64,000 bases of DNA from Paramagnetospirillum magneticum AMB-1 (GTDB lineage Bacteria; Pseudomonadota; Alphaproteobacteria; Rhodospirillales; Magnetospirillaceae). The translations under genes were made by a program, and so were the position numbers. Position 1 is the first letter of the stretch. Every line of letters begins with the position of its first letter. Of this stretch, positions 16,865 through 25,079 are shown in pieces. The notes beneath the pieces are model-generated. The model had not been told where the DNA came from. It worked only from the letters and a program-made list of their open reading frames with translations, and ran no database searches. The stretch spans positions 3,093,943 to 3,157,942 of the forward strand of contig NC_007626.1 of NCBI RefSeq assembly GCF_000009985.1, read 5' to 3'.

Positions 16865-17898
16865 GGTTGGCCTCCGGGCAGGATGGGCAAAAGCCGCTCG
16901 GGCTCCAGCAAGATCAGGTGCGAGCGCCAGATCAGCCACAGCGTCACCGCGCCGAACAGGCCGAACCCCGCCATGGAGGAGCCGACACAGCGCCGCATGA
17001 TCCGGGGCGCCGCCTCGGCCAGACTGGGCAGGCCCGAGGCCCATTGGGCGATGCCGCCCCCCAGCCCCAGCACGGCGGCGGCGAACAGCGGGACATAGAG
17101 GGCGTAGCCCACATGGCCGTATTCGCCCTTCAGGATGCAGAAGGGGCAATGGTGGTGCGGCAACTCGTAGACATAGACCGAGATGGCCGCCACCACCGCT
17201 TCCATGGCCACCACGAAGGCCAGGACGGAGAGGACGGCATAGACCACCGCCCCCGTGCCACGGGCAAGGACCCGCCGTCCGACCGCCATCGCCAGCCCCA
17301 GAATCAGGGCCAGCCCGGCCAGCGAGACTTCCGGCGCCACCGCCGCCAGTTTGTCGCTGGTCACCTGGGTCGCCCCGGAGAACAGGGTGGAGCAGCACGA
17401 CGCGATCACATCGGCGCGCAGGCCGAGGAAATAGGCCAGCTGCACCCCCGCCGCCGCCGCCATCAGCGGCGCCAGGGCCATCAGCGCACCATACTTCACC
17501 CGCACCAGGGGATAGTCGAAACCCCGAGAATCCACGTGATTGAGCACCAGCCAGGCCCCGGCGGCGAAGAATACCACGATCTTGAGGTACAGGGCGGGAA
17601 AGCCGAACTCGTTGACGTTGAGCGTTCCCACCGCGCACATGGCGCCGACGAACAGCGAGGACATGCGGTCAGCGTTGAACACGAACAGCACCAGCGAGGC
17701 CAGTTCGGACAGCAGCACCACCACCAGCAGGGTGGAGACCAGATAGGTGCGCTTTTCCATCTCCAACTGAGCCTCGGAGCCGCTGGCGGTATCCCAGCGG
17801 CGCAGCACCGCGACGGCGAACGGCACCGAGGCGGCCACCATCACGGTGCCGGCCAGCGAGGCCAGCAGCAGGGCGATGATGGCCGGCTGAAACAGCAT
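16861..17898 (-). CDS. Polytopic membrane protein with periplasmic-type CPFC motif
   Basis: 345 residues, about nine hydrophobic helices. A striking ELPHHHCPFCILKGEYGHVGY segment lies near residue 253, reminiscent of the CPYC-type redox site of DsbB/VKOR-like quinone-linked thiol oxidoreductases, and a vicinal pair CCST occurs near residue 170. It is translationally coupled to the TlpA gene and to the ABC ATPase. A membrane thiol-redox or metal-binding role is inferred; I do not recognise a named family. Confidence 0.75.
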   Translation of the reverse strand: MLFQPAIIALLLASLAGTVMVAASVPFAVAVLRRWDTASGSEAQLEMEKRTYLVSTLLVVVLLSELASLVLFVFNADRMSSLFVGAMCAVGTLNVNEFGFPALYLKIVVFFAAGAWLVLNHVDSRGFDYPLVRVKYGALMALAPLMAAAAGVQLAYFLGLRADVIASCCSTLFSGATQVTSDKLAAVAPEVSLAGLALILGLAMAVGRRVLARGTGAVVYAVLSVLAFVVAMEAVVAAISVYVYELPHHHCPFCILKGEYGHVGYALYVPLFAAAVLGLGGGIAQWASGLPSLAEAAPRIMRRCVGSSMAGFGLFGAVTLWLIWRSHLILLEPERLLPILPGGQP

Positions 17899-18575
17899 CA
17901 GCGCGCCTCCACCAACTGGCCGTCGCGCAGGGACACCACATGGTCGACCACTTCGGTGTCGCAGACCAGGGGATCATGGCTGGTCATCAGCACCGTCTTG
18001 CCCGAGGCCTTCAAGGTCTCGACGATGGCCAGGAACTGCCGCGACCGCTCGCTGTCCAGGTTGGCGGTGGGCTCGTCGGCGATCACCACCTCGGGGTCGT
18101 TGATCAAGGCCCGGGCGATGGCCACCCGCTGGGCCTCGCCGCCCGACAGCCATTCGGCCATGGACGACGCCTTGGCGCCGATGCCCAGGCTCTCCATCAG
18201 GGCATGGGCGCGCTCGCTCAGCTCCTTGCGGTCGACACCCAAGGGATAGGCCGGAATCATGACGTTCTCCAGGGCGCTGATGCCCTTCAGCAGGTTGAAC
18301 TGCTGGAACACGAAACCGAAGGTGGAACGGCGGATATCGGTCAGGAACCGCTCCGGCAGGCCGGAAATATCGCGGTCGCGCAGCCGCACCCGGCCCGAGG
18401 TGGGACGCGCCAGACAGCCCACCAGGGTCAGCAGCGTGGTCTTGCCCGAGCCCGAAGGCCCGCGAAACACGGTCACTTTGCCGGCCCGGACCGAAAGGTC
18501 GATGCCCTTCAAGGCCCAGAACTCGTTGGACTTGCCCTGGTTGAAGGCCTTGCGGACGTCGGAAAGATGGATCAT
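17898..18575 (-). CDS. ABC transporter ATP-binding protein (LolD/MacB type)
   Basis: 225 residues. Walker A is GPSGSGKTTLL near residue 40, the Q-loop is in VFQQFNLL, the signature is LSGGEAQRVAIARAL and Walker B is VVIADEPTANLD. The class is the MacB/LolD exporter group, in agreement with the FtsX/MacB-like permease encoded upstream. The pair probably extracts or exports a periplasmic lipoprotein, or performs a mechanotransmission role; substrate unknown. TGATG overlap with the membrane protein gene downstream. Confidence 0.93.
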   Translation of the reverse strand: MIHLSDVRKAFNQGKSNEFWALKGIDLSVRAGKVTVFRGPSGSGKTTLLTLVGCLARPTSGRVRLRDRDISGLPERFLTDIRRSTFGFVFQQFNLLKGISALENVMIPAYPLGVDRKELSERAHALMESLGIGAKASSMAEWLSGGEAQRVAIARALINDPEVVIADEPTANLDSERSRQFLAIVETLKASGKTVLMTSHDPLVCDTEVVDHVVSLRDGQLVEAR

Positions 18576-18589
18576 CGCAGACCTCCGCC

Positions 18590-18695
18590 TGTCATCCCGA
18601 CGACCCGCGGGAGGAGGGATCTCGTCCTGATCCGGCTATTCCATTGCGGCACAGTCGGAGCAGGCGGAGATCCCTCGGCTGCGCTCGGGATGACA
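18590..18695. repeat. Intergenic palindromic repeat inside the copper/ABC operon
   Basis: The left arm begins TGTCATCCCGA (18590) and ends GAGGGATCTC (about 18614-18623); the right arm runs GAGATCCCTC (18667) to CGGGATGACA (18695). The arms can pair over about 25-30 bases. This GGATGACA/GAGATCCC signature is typical of dispersed palindromic repeats in alphaproteobacterial genomes (family knowledge). It occupies most of the gap between the permease and ATPase genes and may stop or stabilise the transcript there. Confidence 0.65.
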
Positions 18696-18714
18696 ATCAG
18701 GCTTGTGGGGCGGA

Positions 18715-19848
18715 TCATCGCATCACCGTATCGGGATCGACGATCGCCGCCCGCCAGATGGGCACCACCGTGGCGATGGTGTAGGGAAACACCGTGAAGA
18801 AGAACAGGGTGGCCACCTGCAATTCGTCGACGAAGGGCGTCAGCTTGTATTTTGGATACAGCATCGCCCAGCCCTTCAGCACCGGTTCGAACAATCCGGC
18901 CCCCAAGTGGAAGACGTGGAAATAGGCCAGGAGATAGCCCACCAGAAAGGCCGACAGCGACACCACCAGGCCTTCCAGCATCTTCAGGCGGATGACGTCG
19001 CTGGTTTCCCAGCCCACCGCCTTGAGGATGCCGATCTCGCGCCGCTCCTCGGCCGACAGGCCCGAGGCCTTCTCCCACGAGAAGATGGCGAAGGCCAGGA
19101 TCGAGCCGGCCAGCAGCACCAGCAGCATGCCCTCGCGCCAGTCGAACACCGACTCGTAGGTCCGCAGGATCTCGTCCCTGAGAATGATGCGGGTGTCGGG
19201 CAAGGCGGCGTCGATCTTCTCGGCGATCTTGGTCACCTCGCGCGGATTGCGCACCGAGATGGCCAGATCGGTGAACAGGCCGGGCGCGATGCCAAACAGG
19301 CGGCGGAAATCCTCTTCCGCCACCAGGAACAGGTCGGCCGAGACCAGGGCGGAGTCCCGCGAGATGGCGCGGTCCACCTTGAACTGGACCAGGGCGCCGT
19401 CATGGGCGCGAAAGCTCATCAGGTCGCCGGGATCGGCGCTTCGAACCCGCGCCACGCCGTCGCCGATCACCACCTTGCCCGGCTCGATGCGGGGATTGGC
19501 GGGAACCATCAAAGTGTAATTGGCCGCGGCGGCCGGGTCGAACAGATAGCCCCACAGCCGCCCCTCGGCGGATTGCACGCCCCGGATGCCCTTGACGGCG
19601 TCGAGATGGCGGGCGGGAATCAGATCATGGCGTCCGGCCACCATGCGCTGGACCAGCACTTCCGGGCTTTTGGCCAGGACCACGGCGGCCTCGCGGCGGA
19701 TGGCGTGGGAGAACAGCATCACCGAGGCCAGCACGAAGACGATGGCGGTATAGACCGCCATCATCCCCAGCGTCTTGCCCCGTCGCCGCGACAGCGACGA
19801 CAGGGTGAAGTCCAGCAGATTGCGCTGCTTGTGCAGCCAGGCGCTCAT
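18715..19848 (-). CDS. ABC transporter permease (FtsX/MacB family)
   Basis: 377 residues. One N-terminal membrane helix (about 30-50), a large periplasmic domain (about 55-255) and three C-terminal helices, the layout of MacB/LolC/FtsX permeases. The cytoplasmic loop ERREIGILKAVGWETSDV is the family hallmark near residue 283. It partners with the ATPase downstream, separated by a palindromic repeat. ATGA overlap with the small secreted protein gene upstream. No peptidase or macrolide fusion domain is present. Confidence 0.9.
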   Translation of the reverse strand: MSAWLHKQRNLLDFTLSSLSRRRGKTLGMMAVYTAIVFVLASVMLFSHAIRREAAVVLAKSPEVLVQRMVAGRHDLIPARHLDAVKGIRGVQSAEGRLWGYLFDPAAAANYTLMVPANPRIEPGKVVIGDGVARVRSADPGDLMSFRAHDGALVQFKVDRAISRDSALVSADLFLVAEEDFRRLFGIAPGLFTDLAISVRNPREVTKIAEKIDAALPDTRIILRDEILRTYESVFDWREGMLLVLLAGSILAFAIFSWEKASGLSAEERREIGILKAVGWETSDVIRLKMLEGLVVSLSAFLVGYLLAYFHVFHLGAGLFEPVLKGWAMLYPKYKLTPFVDELQVATLFFFTVFPYTIATVVPIWRAAIVDPDTVMR

Positions 19849-20141
19849 GAACTTGGTCCGTTCAGCAGGGGCGGCGGCAACAGCGATCCGCTGGGAAAGT
19901 GGTCCAGGGCGAAGGGGTGGTCCTGGAAGGCCGAATGCAGATCGGCCTGACTGGGATGGCGGGTGTAGCGGGCCTCGGTGAACAGCACCAGATCGGTCAG
20001 GCCCAGTTGCTCCACCATTTCGGCCTTGGCGGCCAGACCGTGACGCGCCGCGGCCACGCCACGGGCGGCATCGGCGAAACTGGCCCCGAACAGGGTCAGC
20101 ATCGCCAGAGCCAGAACCAGAAAGACATCGGAGCTTCGCAT
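19845..20141 (-). CDS. Small secreted hypothetical protein, 98 aa
   Basis: 98 residues with an N-terminal hydrophobic signal (VFLVLALAMLTLFGASFADA) and then a short charged segment with FTEARYTRHPSQADLHSAFQDHPFALDHFPSG. The tail is proline-rich. It is coupled to the permease gene by an ATGA overlap and to the preceding small gene by TGATG. Not a family I recognise; the histidines in the mature part could bind metal. The operon position suggests a periplasmic partner or substrate of the ABC system. Confidence 0.7.
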   Translation of the reverse strand: MRSSDVFLVLALAMLTLFGASFADAARGVAAARHGLAAKAEMVEQLGLTDLVLFTEARYTRHPSQADLHSAFQDHPFALDHFPSGSLLPPPLLNGPSS

Positions 20142-20329
20142 CACACCCGGGCCGCCGCCTTCATCAGAACCACGCGCAGGGCGCCGGTCAGGCTCGGCCC
20201 CACGCCCAGGCTCTGAGACAGGGCGGGAACCAGGATCAGCGATGCGACGGTCAGCCCGGTGCCCAGCACCAGGGAGCCCAGGCCGACCTCATTGGTCTTG
20301 GCCGCATTCTTGACGGTGGAAGTGCTCAT
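20141..20329 (-). CDS. Small membrane protein, 62 aa
   Basis: 62 residues starting MSTSTVKNAAKTNEVGLGSL, with one or two hydrophobic stretches (SLVLGTGLTVASLILVPAL). The upstream GGAGGACGAGG is a strong ribosome binding site for the ATG at 20329. Part of the long minus-strand operon; function unknown. Confidence 0.65.
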   Translation of the reverse strand: MSTSTVKNAAKTNEVGLGSLVLGTGLTVASLILVPALSQSLGVGPSLTGALRVVLMKAAARV

Positions 20330-20386
20330 TGCCTCGTCCTCCATTCTCCATGACACGCGGGGTCGGCCGGGACCGACCCAAAAAGG

Positions 20387-20824
20387 TCAGGAGATGGACG
20401 GAGGACCGCGCTGGGGATGGGGAAGATGGCCGGGATTGCCCGCCACGCCGCCATCGCCCGGCGGCATCAGGGCGAACAGCGCCGCCGGCATGGACACCGG
20501 GATCGGCGCCAATTCGGGAAGCAGCAGCTTGGCCCCGGTGTGAATCTGGCAGAACTGGCAGTGGTCATGCGGCGCCATGGCCGGCGCGGGGGCATCGTCG
20601 CCCGCACCGGAATGGCAGATGGACGCCGCCAGTTCCCGATCGACGGACAATGCCGCCTGGGCCGGAGCCAGGGGCAACAGAATCTGCAGCGCCAGGGCAA
20701 GCGCGCCCGCCCAGGCGGCAAACCGCCCGAGGCAGCTCCCCCGCTTCGCGAACACCGATGCCTTACCCCGGACCGAGACCATCGAACCCCGCATTGCCGC
20801 CATCAGCGGCATGGACTTCCGCAA
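20387..20824 (-). CDS. DUF2946 family protein (first of two)
   Basis: 145 residues. A signal-like helix (AAWAGALALALQILLPLAPAQA) precedes a metal-binding-like segment: ICHSGAG...HDHCQFCQIHTGAKLL, then a hydrophobic stretch and a proline-rich end RGPPSIS. DUF2946 proteins are small, Cys/His-containing, and often found near copper genes. The N-terminus may start later (internal methionines at MAAMRG or MVSVRG). First gene of the thirteen-gene unit, about 70 bases downstream of an FNR-type box. Confidence 0.75.
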   Translation of the reverse strand: MRKSMPLMAAMRGSMVSVRGKASVFAKRGSCLGRFAAWAGALALALQILLPLAPAQAALSVDRELAASICHSGAGDDAPAPAMAPHDHCQFCQIHTGAKLLLPELAPIPVSMPAALFALMPPGDGGVAGNPGHLPHPQRGPPSIS

Positions 20825-21243
20825 TCTAGCACGAGCGTCGCGCCGAAGTCACCGTTACCGCTCAACAGCCTGGGGACTATTCAATCCTCGGTCATTGACC
20901 TTGGTCAAAACCAGGCCACAGCGACGTCCGGTTCCAACGCCGCACAGCGGGATGCGGCCCGCCGATTCACCGAACTCCACAAAATGAGTCTATCGCGTTA
21001 CAAGGGAAATGTGTTTTTATGTTTTTTCTCCGTAAAATTCACATGCACGCCATTTTCCCGCCTCATACCTTTCTGCGGTACCGGCGGAGCGTATCCTATG
21101 ATAATGTATCTGTGGTTGCAGAAAATCAGGGGACGGCAGGGAACTGACCGGCCGATCGATTGTCGGCCGCCGTGGTTTCGTGACCTTGACCGGACCCGCC
21201 GCGCGCCCAGTTCCCTGGGCGCGCCCCGCAGGGGAGTCGACGG
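20825..21243. other. Divergent intergenic region between DUF2946 operon and AOR operon
   Basis: About 420 bases. It holds the FNR-type box (20895-20908), an AT-rich tract around 21000-21040, and two GC-rich hairpins in the AOR leader: CGGCCGA/TCGGCCG (21149-21169) and GCGCGCCCAG/CTGGGCGCGC (21201-21224). The second ends about 20 bases before the AOR start codon and could affect translation. No gene is evident. Confidence 0.5.
20895..20908 (-). promoter_or_regulatory. FNR/CRP-family (NnrR/DNR-type) box
   Basis: A perfect palindrome TTGAC-CTTG-GTCAA. Measured on the minus strand its centre is about 77 bases before the DUF2946 start codon, so a site at -41.5 would give a leader of about 36 bases, as expected for class II activation. 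It could act on both the minus-strand copper operon and the divergent AOR operon, but the distance to the latter (about 340 bases) is long. Confidence 0.65.
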
Positions 21244-21723
21244 ATGCAGAAATCATTGCTCATTCAACCGGCCAAATGCACCGGCTGCCGCCAGTGCGAG
21301 ATGGCATGCTCGTTCGAGAAGGAGCGCAGCTTCAACCCGTCGAAGTCGCGCATCCGCGTCTTCGACATTCATTCCGAAGCCCGCTTCGTCCCCTATACCT
21401 GCACCCAGTGCGCCCAGGCCTGGTGCCTGCAGGCCTGCCCGGTGGACGCCATCGGGATCGATGCCGTTACCAGGGCCAAGGTGGTCAACGACAACATCTG
21501 CGTCGGCTGCAAGGTCTGCACCATCGCCTGCCCCTTCGGCACCATCAACTATGTGGCCGACAGCGGTAAGGTGGCCAAGTGCGACCTGTGCGGCGGCGAT
21601 CCCGCCTGCGCCAAGGCCTGTCCCACCGGGGCGATCACCTACGTGGATGCCGAGCAGACCGGCTACGACAAGATGCGCGCCTGGGCGATGAAGACCGACA
21701 CCCAGTCGCACACCCACGCTTGA
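21244..21723 (+). CDS. Four-cluster [4Fe-4S] ferredoxin-like subunit of AOR
   Basis: 159 residues with four cysteine clusters: CTGCRQCEMAC, CTQCAQAWCLQACP, CVGCKVCTIACP and CDLCGGDPACAKACP. This is the HycB/DmsB-type electron-transfer fold with up to four [4Fe-4S] clusters. The next gene encodes the catalytic aldehyde oxidoreductase, and the one after is an FAD protein, matching the AorA-AorB-AorC order of the NAD-linked, tungsten-dependent enzyme described in Aromatoleum. It would carry electrons between the catalytic and flavin subunits. Confidence 0.9.
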   Translation: MQKSLLIQPAKCTGCRQCEMACSFEKERSFNPSKSRIRVFDIHSEARFVPYTCTQCAQAWCLQACPVDAIGIDAVTRAKVVNDNICVGCKVCTIACPFGTINYVADSGKVAKCDLCGGDPACAKACPTGAITYVDAEQTGYDKMRAWAMKTDTQSHTHA

Positions 21724-21739
21724 TTGAGAGGGCCTGGTC

Positions 21740-23590
21740 ATGAGCTGGACTGGCAAGTTTCTCCGTATCGATCTCACCAATGGCAGCGTCAAGACCGAGG
21801 AACTGAACCGCGCCTGGGCGCGGCAGTATCTGGGGCAGCGCGGCCTGGCCACCAAGTATTTCGCCGAGGAGGTCGACCCCAAGGTCGATCCCCTGTCGCC
21901 CGCCAACAAGATGATCTTCACCACCGGGCCGCTGACCGGAACCGCCGCCTCTACCGGCGGGCGCTATTCCGTGGTGACCAAGGGGCCGCTGACCAACTGC
22001 ATCGCCTGCTCCAATTCCGGCGGCTTCTTCGGCAATGAGCTGAAGAACGCCGGCTGGGACATGATCATCGTGGAAGGCAGGTCGCCCAAGCCCGTCTACC
22101 TTTCCATCGAGAACGAGACGGTGGAAATCCGCGACGCCGCCGAATTCTGGGGCAAGACGGTGTGGGAGACGGAGAACGGCCTGAAGGCCCGGCATCAGGA
22201 CCCCATGCTGCGCGTCGCCACCATCGGCGCCGCCGGCGAGAAGGGCGTGCTGTATGCCTGCATCGTCAACGACCTGCACCGCGCCGCCGGGCGTTCGGGC
22301 GTGGGCGCGGTGATGGGGTCCAAGAACCTCAAGGCCATCGCGGTGCGCGGCACCAGGGGCGTGACGGTCAAGGACCCCGACCGCTTCATCAAGGCCACCA
22401 TCGAGCAGAAGAAGGTGCTGGCCGACAACGCCGTCACCGGCCAGGGCCTGCCCAAATACGGCACCCAGGTGCTGATGAACGTCATCAACGAGATCGGCGC
22501 CATGCCGACGCGGAACTTCAAGGAAGTGCAGTTCGAGGGCGCCCATAAGATCTCGGCCGAGGCCATGCACGAGCCGCGCGCCACCGATGGCAAGGCCAAC
22601 CTGGCCACCAATGGCGCCTGTTTCGGCTGCACCATCGCCTGCGGCCGTATCTCGCGCATGGACCCCGGCCACTTCTCCATCACCTCCCGGCCCCAGTACA
22701 AGGAGCCCTCGGGCGGCGTGGAATACGAGGCCGCCTGGGCCATGGGATCGGATTGCGGCGTCGACGACCTGGAGGCCTGCACCTTCGCCAACTTCATGTG
22801 CAACGAGCACGGCATCGACCCCATCTCCTTCGGCTCGACCCTGGCGGCGGCCATGGAAATGTTTGAGATGGGCGTCATCACCAAGGAGCAGACCGGCGGC
22901 GTCGAACTGAAATTCGGCTCGGCCGAGGCCCTGGTGAAGATGGCGGAACTGACCGGCAAGGGCGAGGGCTTCGGCCTGGAACTGGGCCAGGGCTCGCGCC
23001 GGCTGTGCGCCAAATACGGCCACCCCGAACTGTCCATGACGGTCAAGAGCCAGGAATTCCCCGCCTATGATCCGCGCGGCATCCAGGGCATGGGCCTGAC
23101 CTACGCCACCTCCAACCGTGGTGCCTGTCACCTGCGCTCCTACACCGTGGCGTCGGAAGTGCTGGGCATCCCGTTCAAGAGCGATCCCCTGGCCACCGAT
23201 GGCAAGGCCGCCCTGGTCAAGGCGTTTCAGGACGCCACGGCGGCGTTCGACGCCTCGGGCATCTGCATCTTCACCACCTTCGCCTGGAGCCTGGAGAATC
23301 TGGCGCCCCAGATCGACGCCGCCTGCGAGGGCGAGTGGACCCCCGAAATCCTTCTCGAGGTGGGCGAGCGCATCTGGACCCTGGAACGCCAGTTCAATCT
23401 GGCGGCCGGCATGACGGCGGCGGACGACACCTTGCCCAAGCGCCTGCTGAAGGACGCGGCCAAGACCGGCCCGGCCAAGGGGCTGACCTCGGGCCTAGAA
23501 AAGATGCTGCCGGAATATTACCAGTTGCGCGGCTGGACCACGGACGGCGTGCCCACCACCGAGACCCTGAAGCGCCTGCAACTGGCCTGA
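21740..23590 (+). CDS. Aldehyde ferredoxin oxidoreductase, catalytic subunit
   Basis: 616 residues, normal for the family. Oxidises aldehydes to carboxylic acids at a bis-pterin tungsten (or molybdenum) centre. The N-terminal beta-barrel begins GKFLRIDLTNGSVKTEEL; TGPLTGTAASTGGRYSVVTKGPLT is the family signature near residue 56-80; NGACFGCTIACGR near residue 292 supplies the CxxCxxxC cluster ligands, with a later Cys (YATSNRGACHLRSY) likely completing them. It starts 16 bases after the ferredoxin gene. Aerobic denitrifiers use such enzymes in aromatic or amino-acid degradation; the physiological aldehyde here is unknown. Confidence 0.96.
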   Translation: MSWTGKFLRIDLTNGSVKTEELNRAWARQYLGQRGLATKYFAEEVDPKVDPLSPANKMIFTTGPLTGTAASTGGRYSVVTKGPLTNCIACSNSGGFFGNELKNAGWDMIIVEGRSPKPVYLSIENETVEIRDAAEFWGKTVWETENGLKARHQDPMLRVATIGAAGEKGVLYACIVNDLHRAAGRSGVGAVMGSKNLKAIAVRGTRGVTVKDPDRFIKATIEQKKVLADNAVTGQGLPKYGTQVLMNVINEIGAMPTRNFKEVQFEGAHKISAEAMHEPRATDGKANLATNGACFGCTIACGRISRMDPGHFSITSRPQYKEPSGGVEYEAAWAMGSDCGVDDLEACTFANFMCNEHGIDPISFGSTLAAAMEMFEMGVITKEQTGGVELKFGSAEALVKMAELTGKGEGFGLELGQGSRRLCAKYGHPELSMTVKSQEFPAYDPRGIQGMGLTYATSNRGACHLRSYTVASEVLGIPFKSDPLATDGKAALVKAFQDATAAFDASGICIFTTFAWSLENLAPQIDAACEGEWTPEILLEVGERIWTLERQFNLAAGMTAADDTLPKRLLKDAAKTGPAKGLTSGLEKMLPEYYQLRGWTTDGVPTTETLKRLQLA

Positions 23591-23796
23591 AGCTGGAGGG
23601 GGCCGTCCTGATGGGCGGTCCCCGTTCCATACCGGCAATCCATGGAGCCGACTGATTCGGGTCGATGGATGGCCGGCAAGGGAGAGGCCCGCCACGGCTT
23701 CTGCCGCGAAAGCCAAGCGAAGCGCCCGGCGCCTGAGGGACAACGAGACGAGACACGGCTGTGGCTCGTCGGAATAAGTCGAAGAGGAACCGTCCG
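23591..23796 (+). other. AOR catalytic-to-flavin intergenic region with inverted repeats
   Basis: About 200 bases between the AOR and first FAD gene. It contains an imperfect inverted repeat CCGGCAATCCAT (23632-23643) against ATGGATGGCCGG (23665-23676) and a smaller GC-rich hairpin near 23597-23622. These could attenuate or stabilise the transcript between the catalytic and flavin genes. No extra gene. Confidence 0.4.
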
Positions 23797-25062
23797 GTGC
23801 ATCACCTCATCGTCGGAGCCGGCCCAGCAGGGGTGACGGCGGCTGAAATCATCCGTGAACTGGAGCCCGGGGCCACCATCACCCTGGTGGGCGACGAACC
23901 CGAGCCCCCCTATTCCCGCATGGCCATTCCCTACATGCTGGTGGGCAAGGTGGGCGAGGACGGCACCTATCTGCGCAAGGGTCCCAACCATTATGAGCGC
24001 CTCGGCATCACCCTGATGCCCGGCAGGCGGATGAGCGGCCTGGACCCGGCCGCCAGGCGCATCGTCTTGGACGGCGGCGAGACCCTGGCCTATGACCGGC
24101 TGCTGCTGGCCTTGGGCGCCCGGCCGCTGCGGCCCGACATCGAGGGCCTCGACCTGCCCGGAATCCATACCTGCTGGACCCTGGCCGATGCCCGCAAAAT
24201 CGCGGCCCAGGCCATTCCCGGCTCCCACGTGGTGCTGATGGGGGCCGGTTTCGTCGGCACCATCGTCCTGGAAGCCCTGGCGCTGCGTCAGGTCAGCCTG
24301 ACCGTGGTCGAGATGGGCGACCGCATGGTGCCGCGCATGATGGACGAGACGGCGGGTGGCATGCTCAAGCGCTGGTGCGAGGCCAAGGGCGTGCGCGTCC
24401 TCACCGGGACAGGCATCCGCCGCATCACCCAGGCCCAGGCCGCCGCCGATACCCGCGATTCCCTGGTGGTCGAGCTTTCCGACGGCACCAGTCTGCCGGC
24501 CCATCTGGTGGTGGTCTCGGCCGGGGTGCGCTCCAACACGGAAGCCGTCGCCGCCTCGGGCATCGCGCTCGGCAACGGCATCCTGGTGGACGACCATATG
24601 CGCACCAGCCTGCCCGACGTGTTCGCCGCCGGCGACGTGGCCCAGGGCCGCGACTTCATGAGCGGCGAGGCCCATGTCCATGCCATCCAGATCACCGCCG
24701 CCGCCCATGGCCGCATCGCCGCCTATAACATGACCGGCAATGATCAGGCCTATCACGGCTCGCTCAACATGAACGTGCTGGACACCCTGGGGCTGATCAC
24801 CTGCTCGTTCGGCTCGTGGCAGGGCAATGGCGGCGATTGCGCCCGGCTGGTGGACGAGGCGGGCTTTCGCTATCTCCGCCTGGAATTCGACGGCACCAGC
24901 GACGTGGTGATCGGCGCCCAGGCGGTGGGCACCACCGACCATGTGGGTGCGTTGCGCGGGCTGATCCAGTCCAAGCGCCGCCTGGGGACGGCGGTGAAGG
25001 AGCAGATGATGGCCGATCCGACCCGGTTCATGAATGGATTCGTCCAGATTCTGCATCGTTGA
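23797..25062 (+). CDS. FAD/NAD(P)-dependent oxidoreductase, AorC-like (first copy)
   Basis: About 421 residues. The FAD motif is LIVGAGPAGVTAAEII at the N-terminus, the NAD(P) motif is VLMGAGFVGTIVLEAL near residue 150, and the FAD-ribityl site is DVFAAGDVAQG near residue 277. It belongs to the NADH-rubredoxin/nitrite reductase-type flavoproteins and likely links AOR to NAD. I place the start at the GTG at 23797, seven bases after GAGGAA; an in-frame GTG at 23761 would add 12 basic residues but has a poorer ribosome binding site. It is followed 17 bases later by a paralogue. Confidence 0.88.
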   Translation: MHHLIVGAGPAGVTAAEIIRELEPGATITLVGDEPEPPYSRMAIPYMLVGKVGEDGTYLRKGPNHYERLGITLMPGRRMSGLDPAARRIVLDGGETLAYDRLLLALGARPLRPDIEGLDLPGIHTCWTLADARKIAAQAIPGSHVVLMGAGFVGTIVLEALALRQVSLTVVEMGDRMVPRMMDETAGGMLKRWCEAKGVRVLTGTGIRRITQAQAAADTRDSLVVELSDGTSLPAHLVVVSAGVRSNTEAVAASGIALGNGILVDDHMRTSLPDVFAAGDVAQGRDFMSGEAHVHAIQITAAAHGRIAAYNMTGNDQAYHGSLNMNVLDTLGLITCSFGSWQGNGGDCARLVDEAGFRYLRLEFDGTSDVVIGAQAVGTTDHVGALRGLIQSKRRLGTAVKEQMMADPTRFMNGFVQILHR

Positions 25063-25079
25063 GTTAAGGGGGAAGCGCC

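Noticed and set aside
21060..21243. Molybdenum-cofactor riboswitch in the AOR leader
   Set aside because: Hairpins are present, but I could not match the conserved Moco RNA core; a covariance search would be needed.
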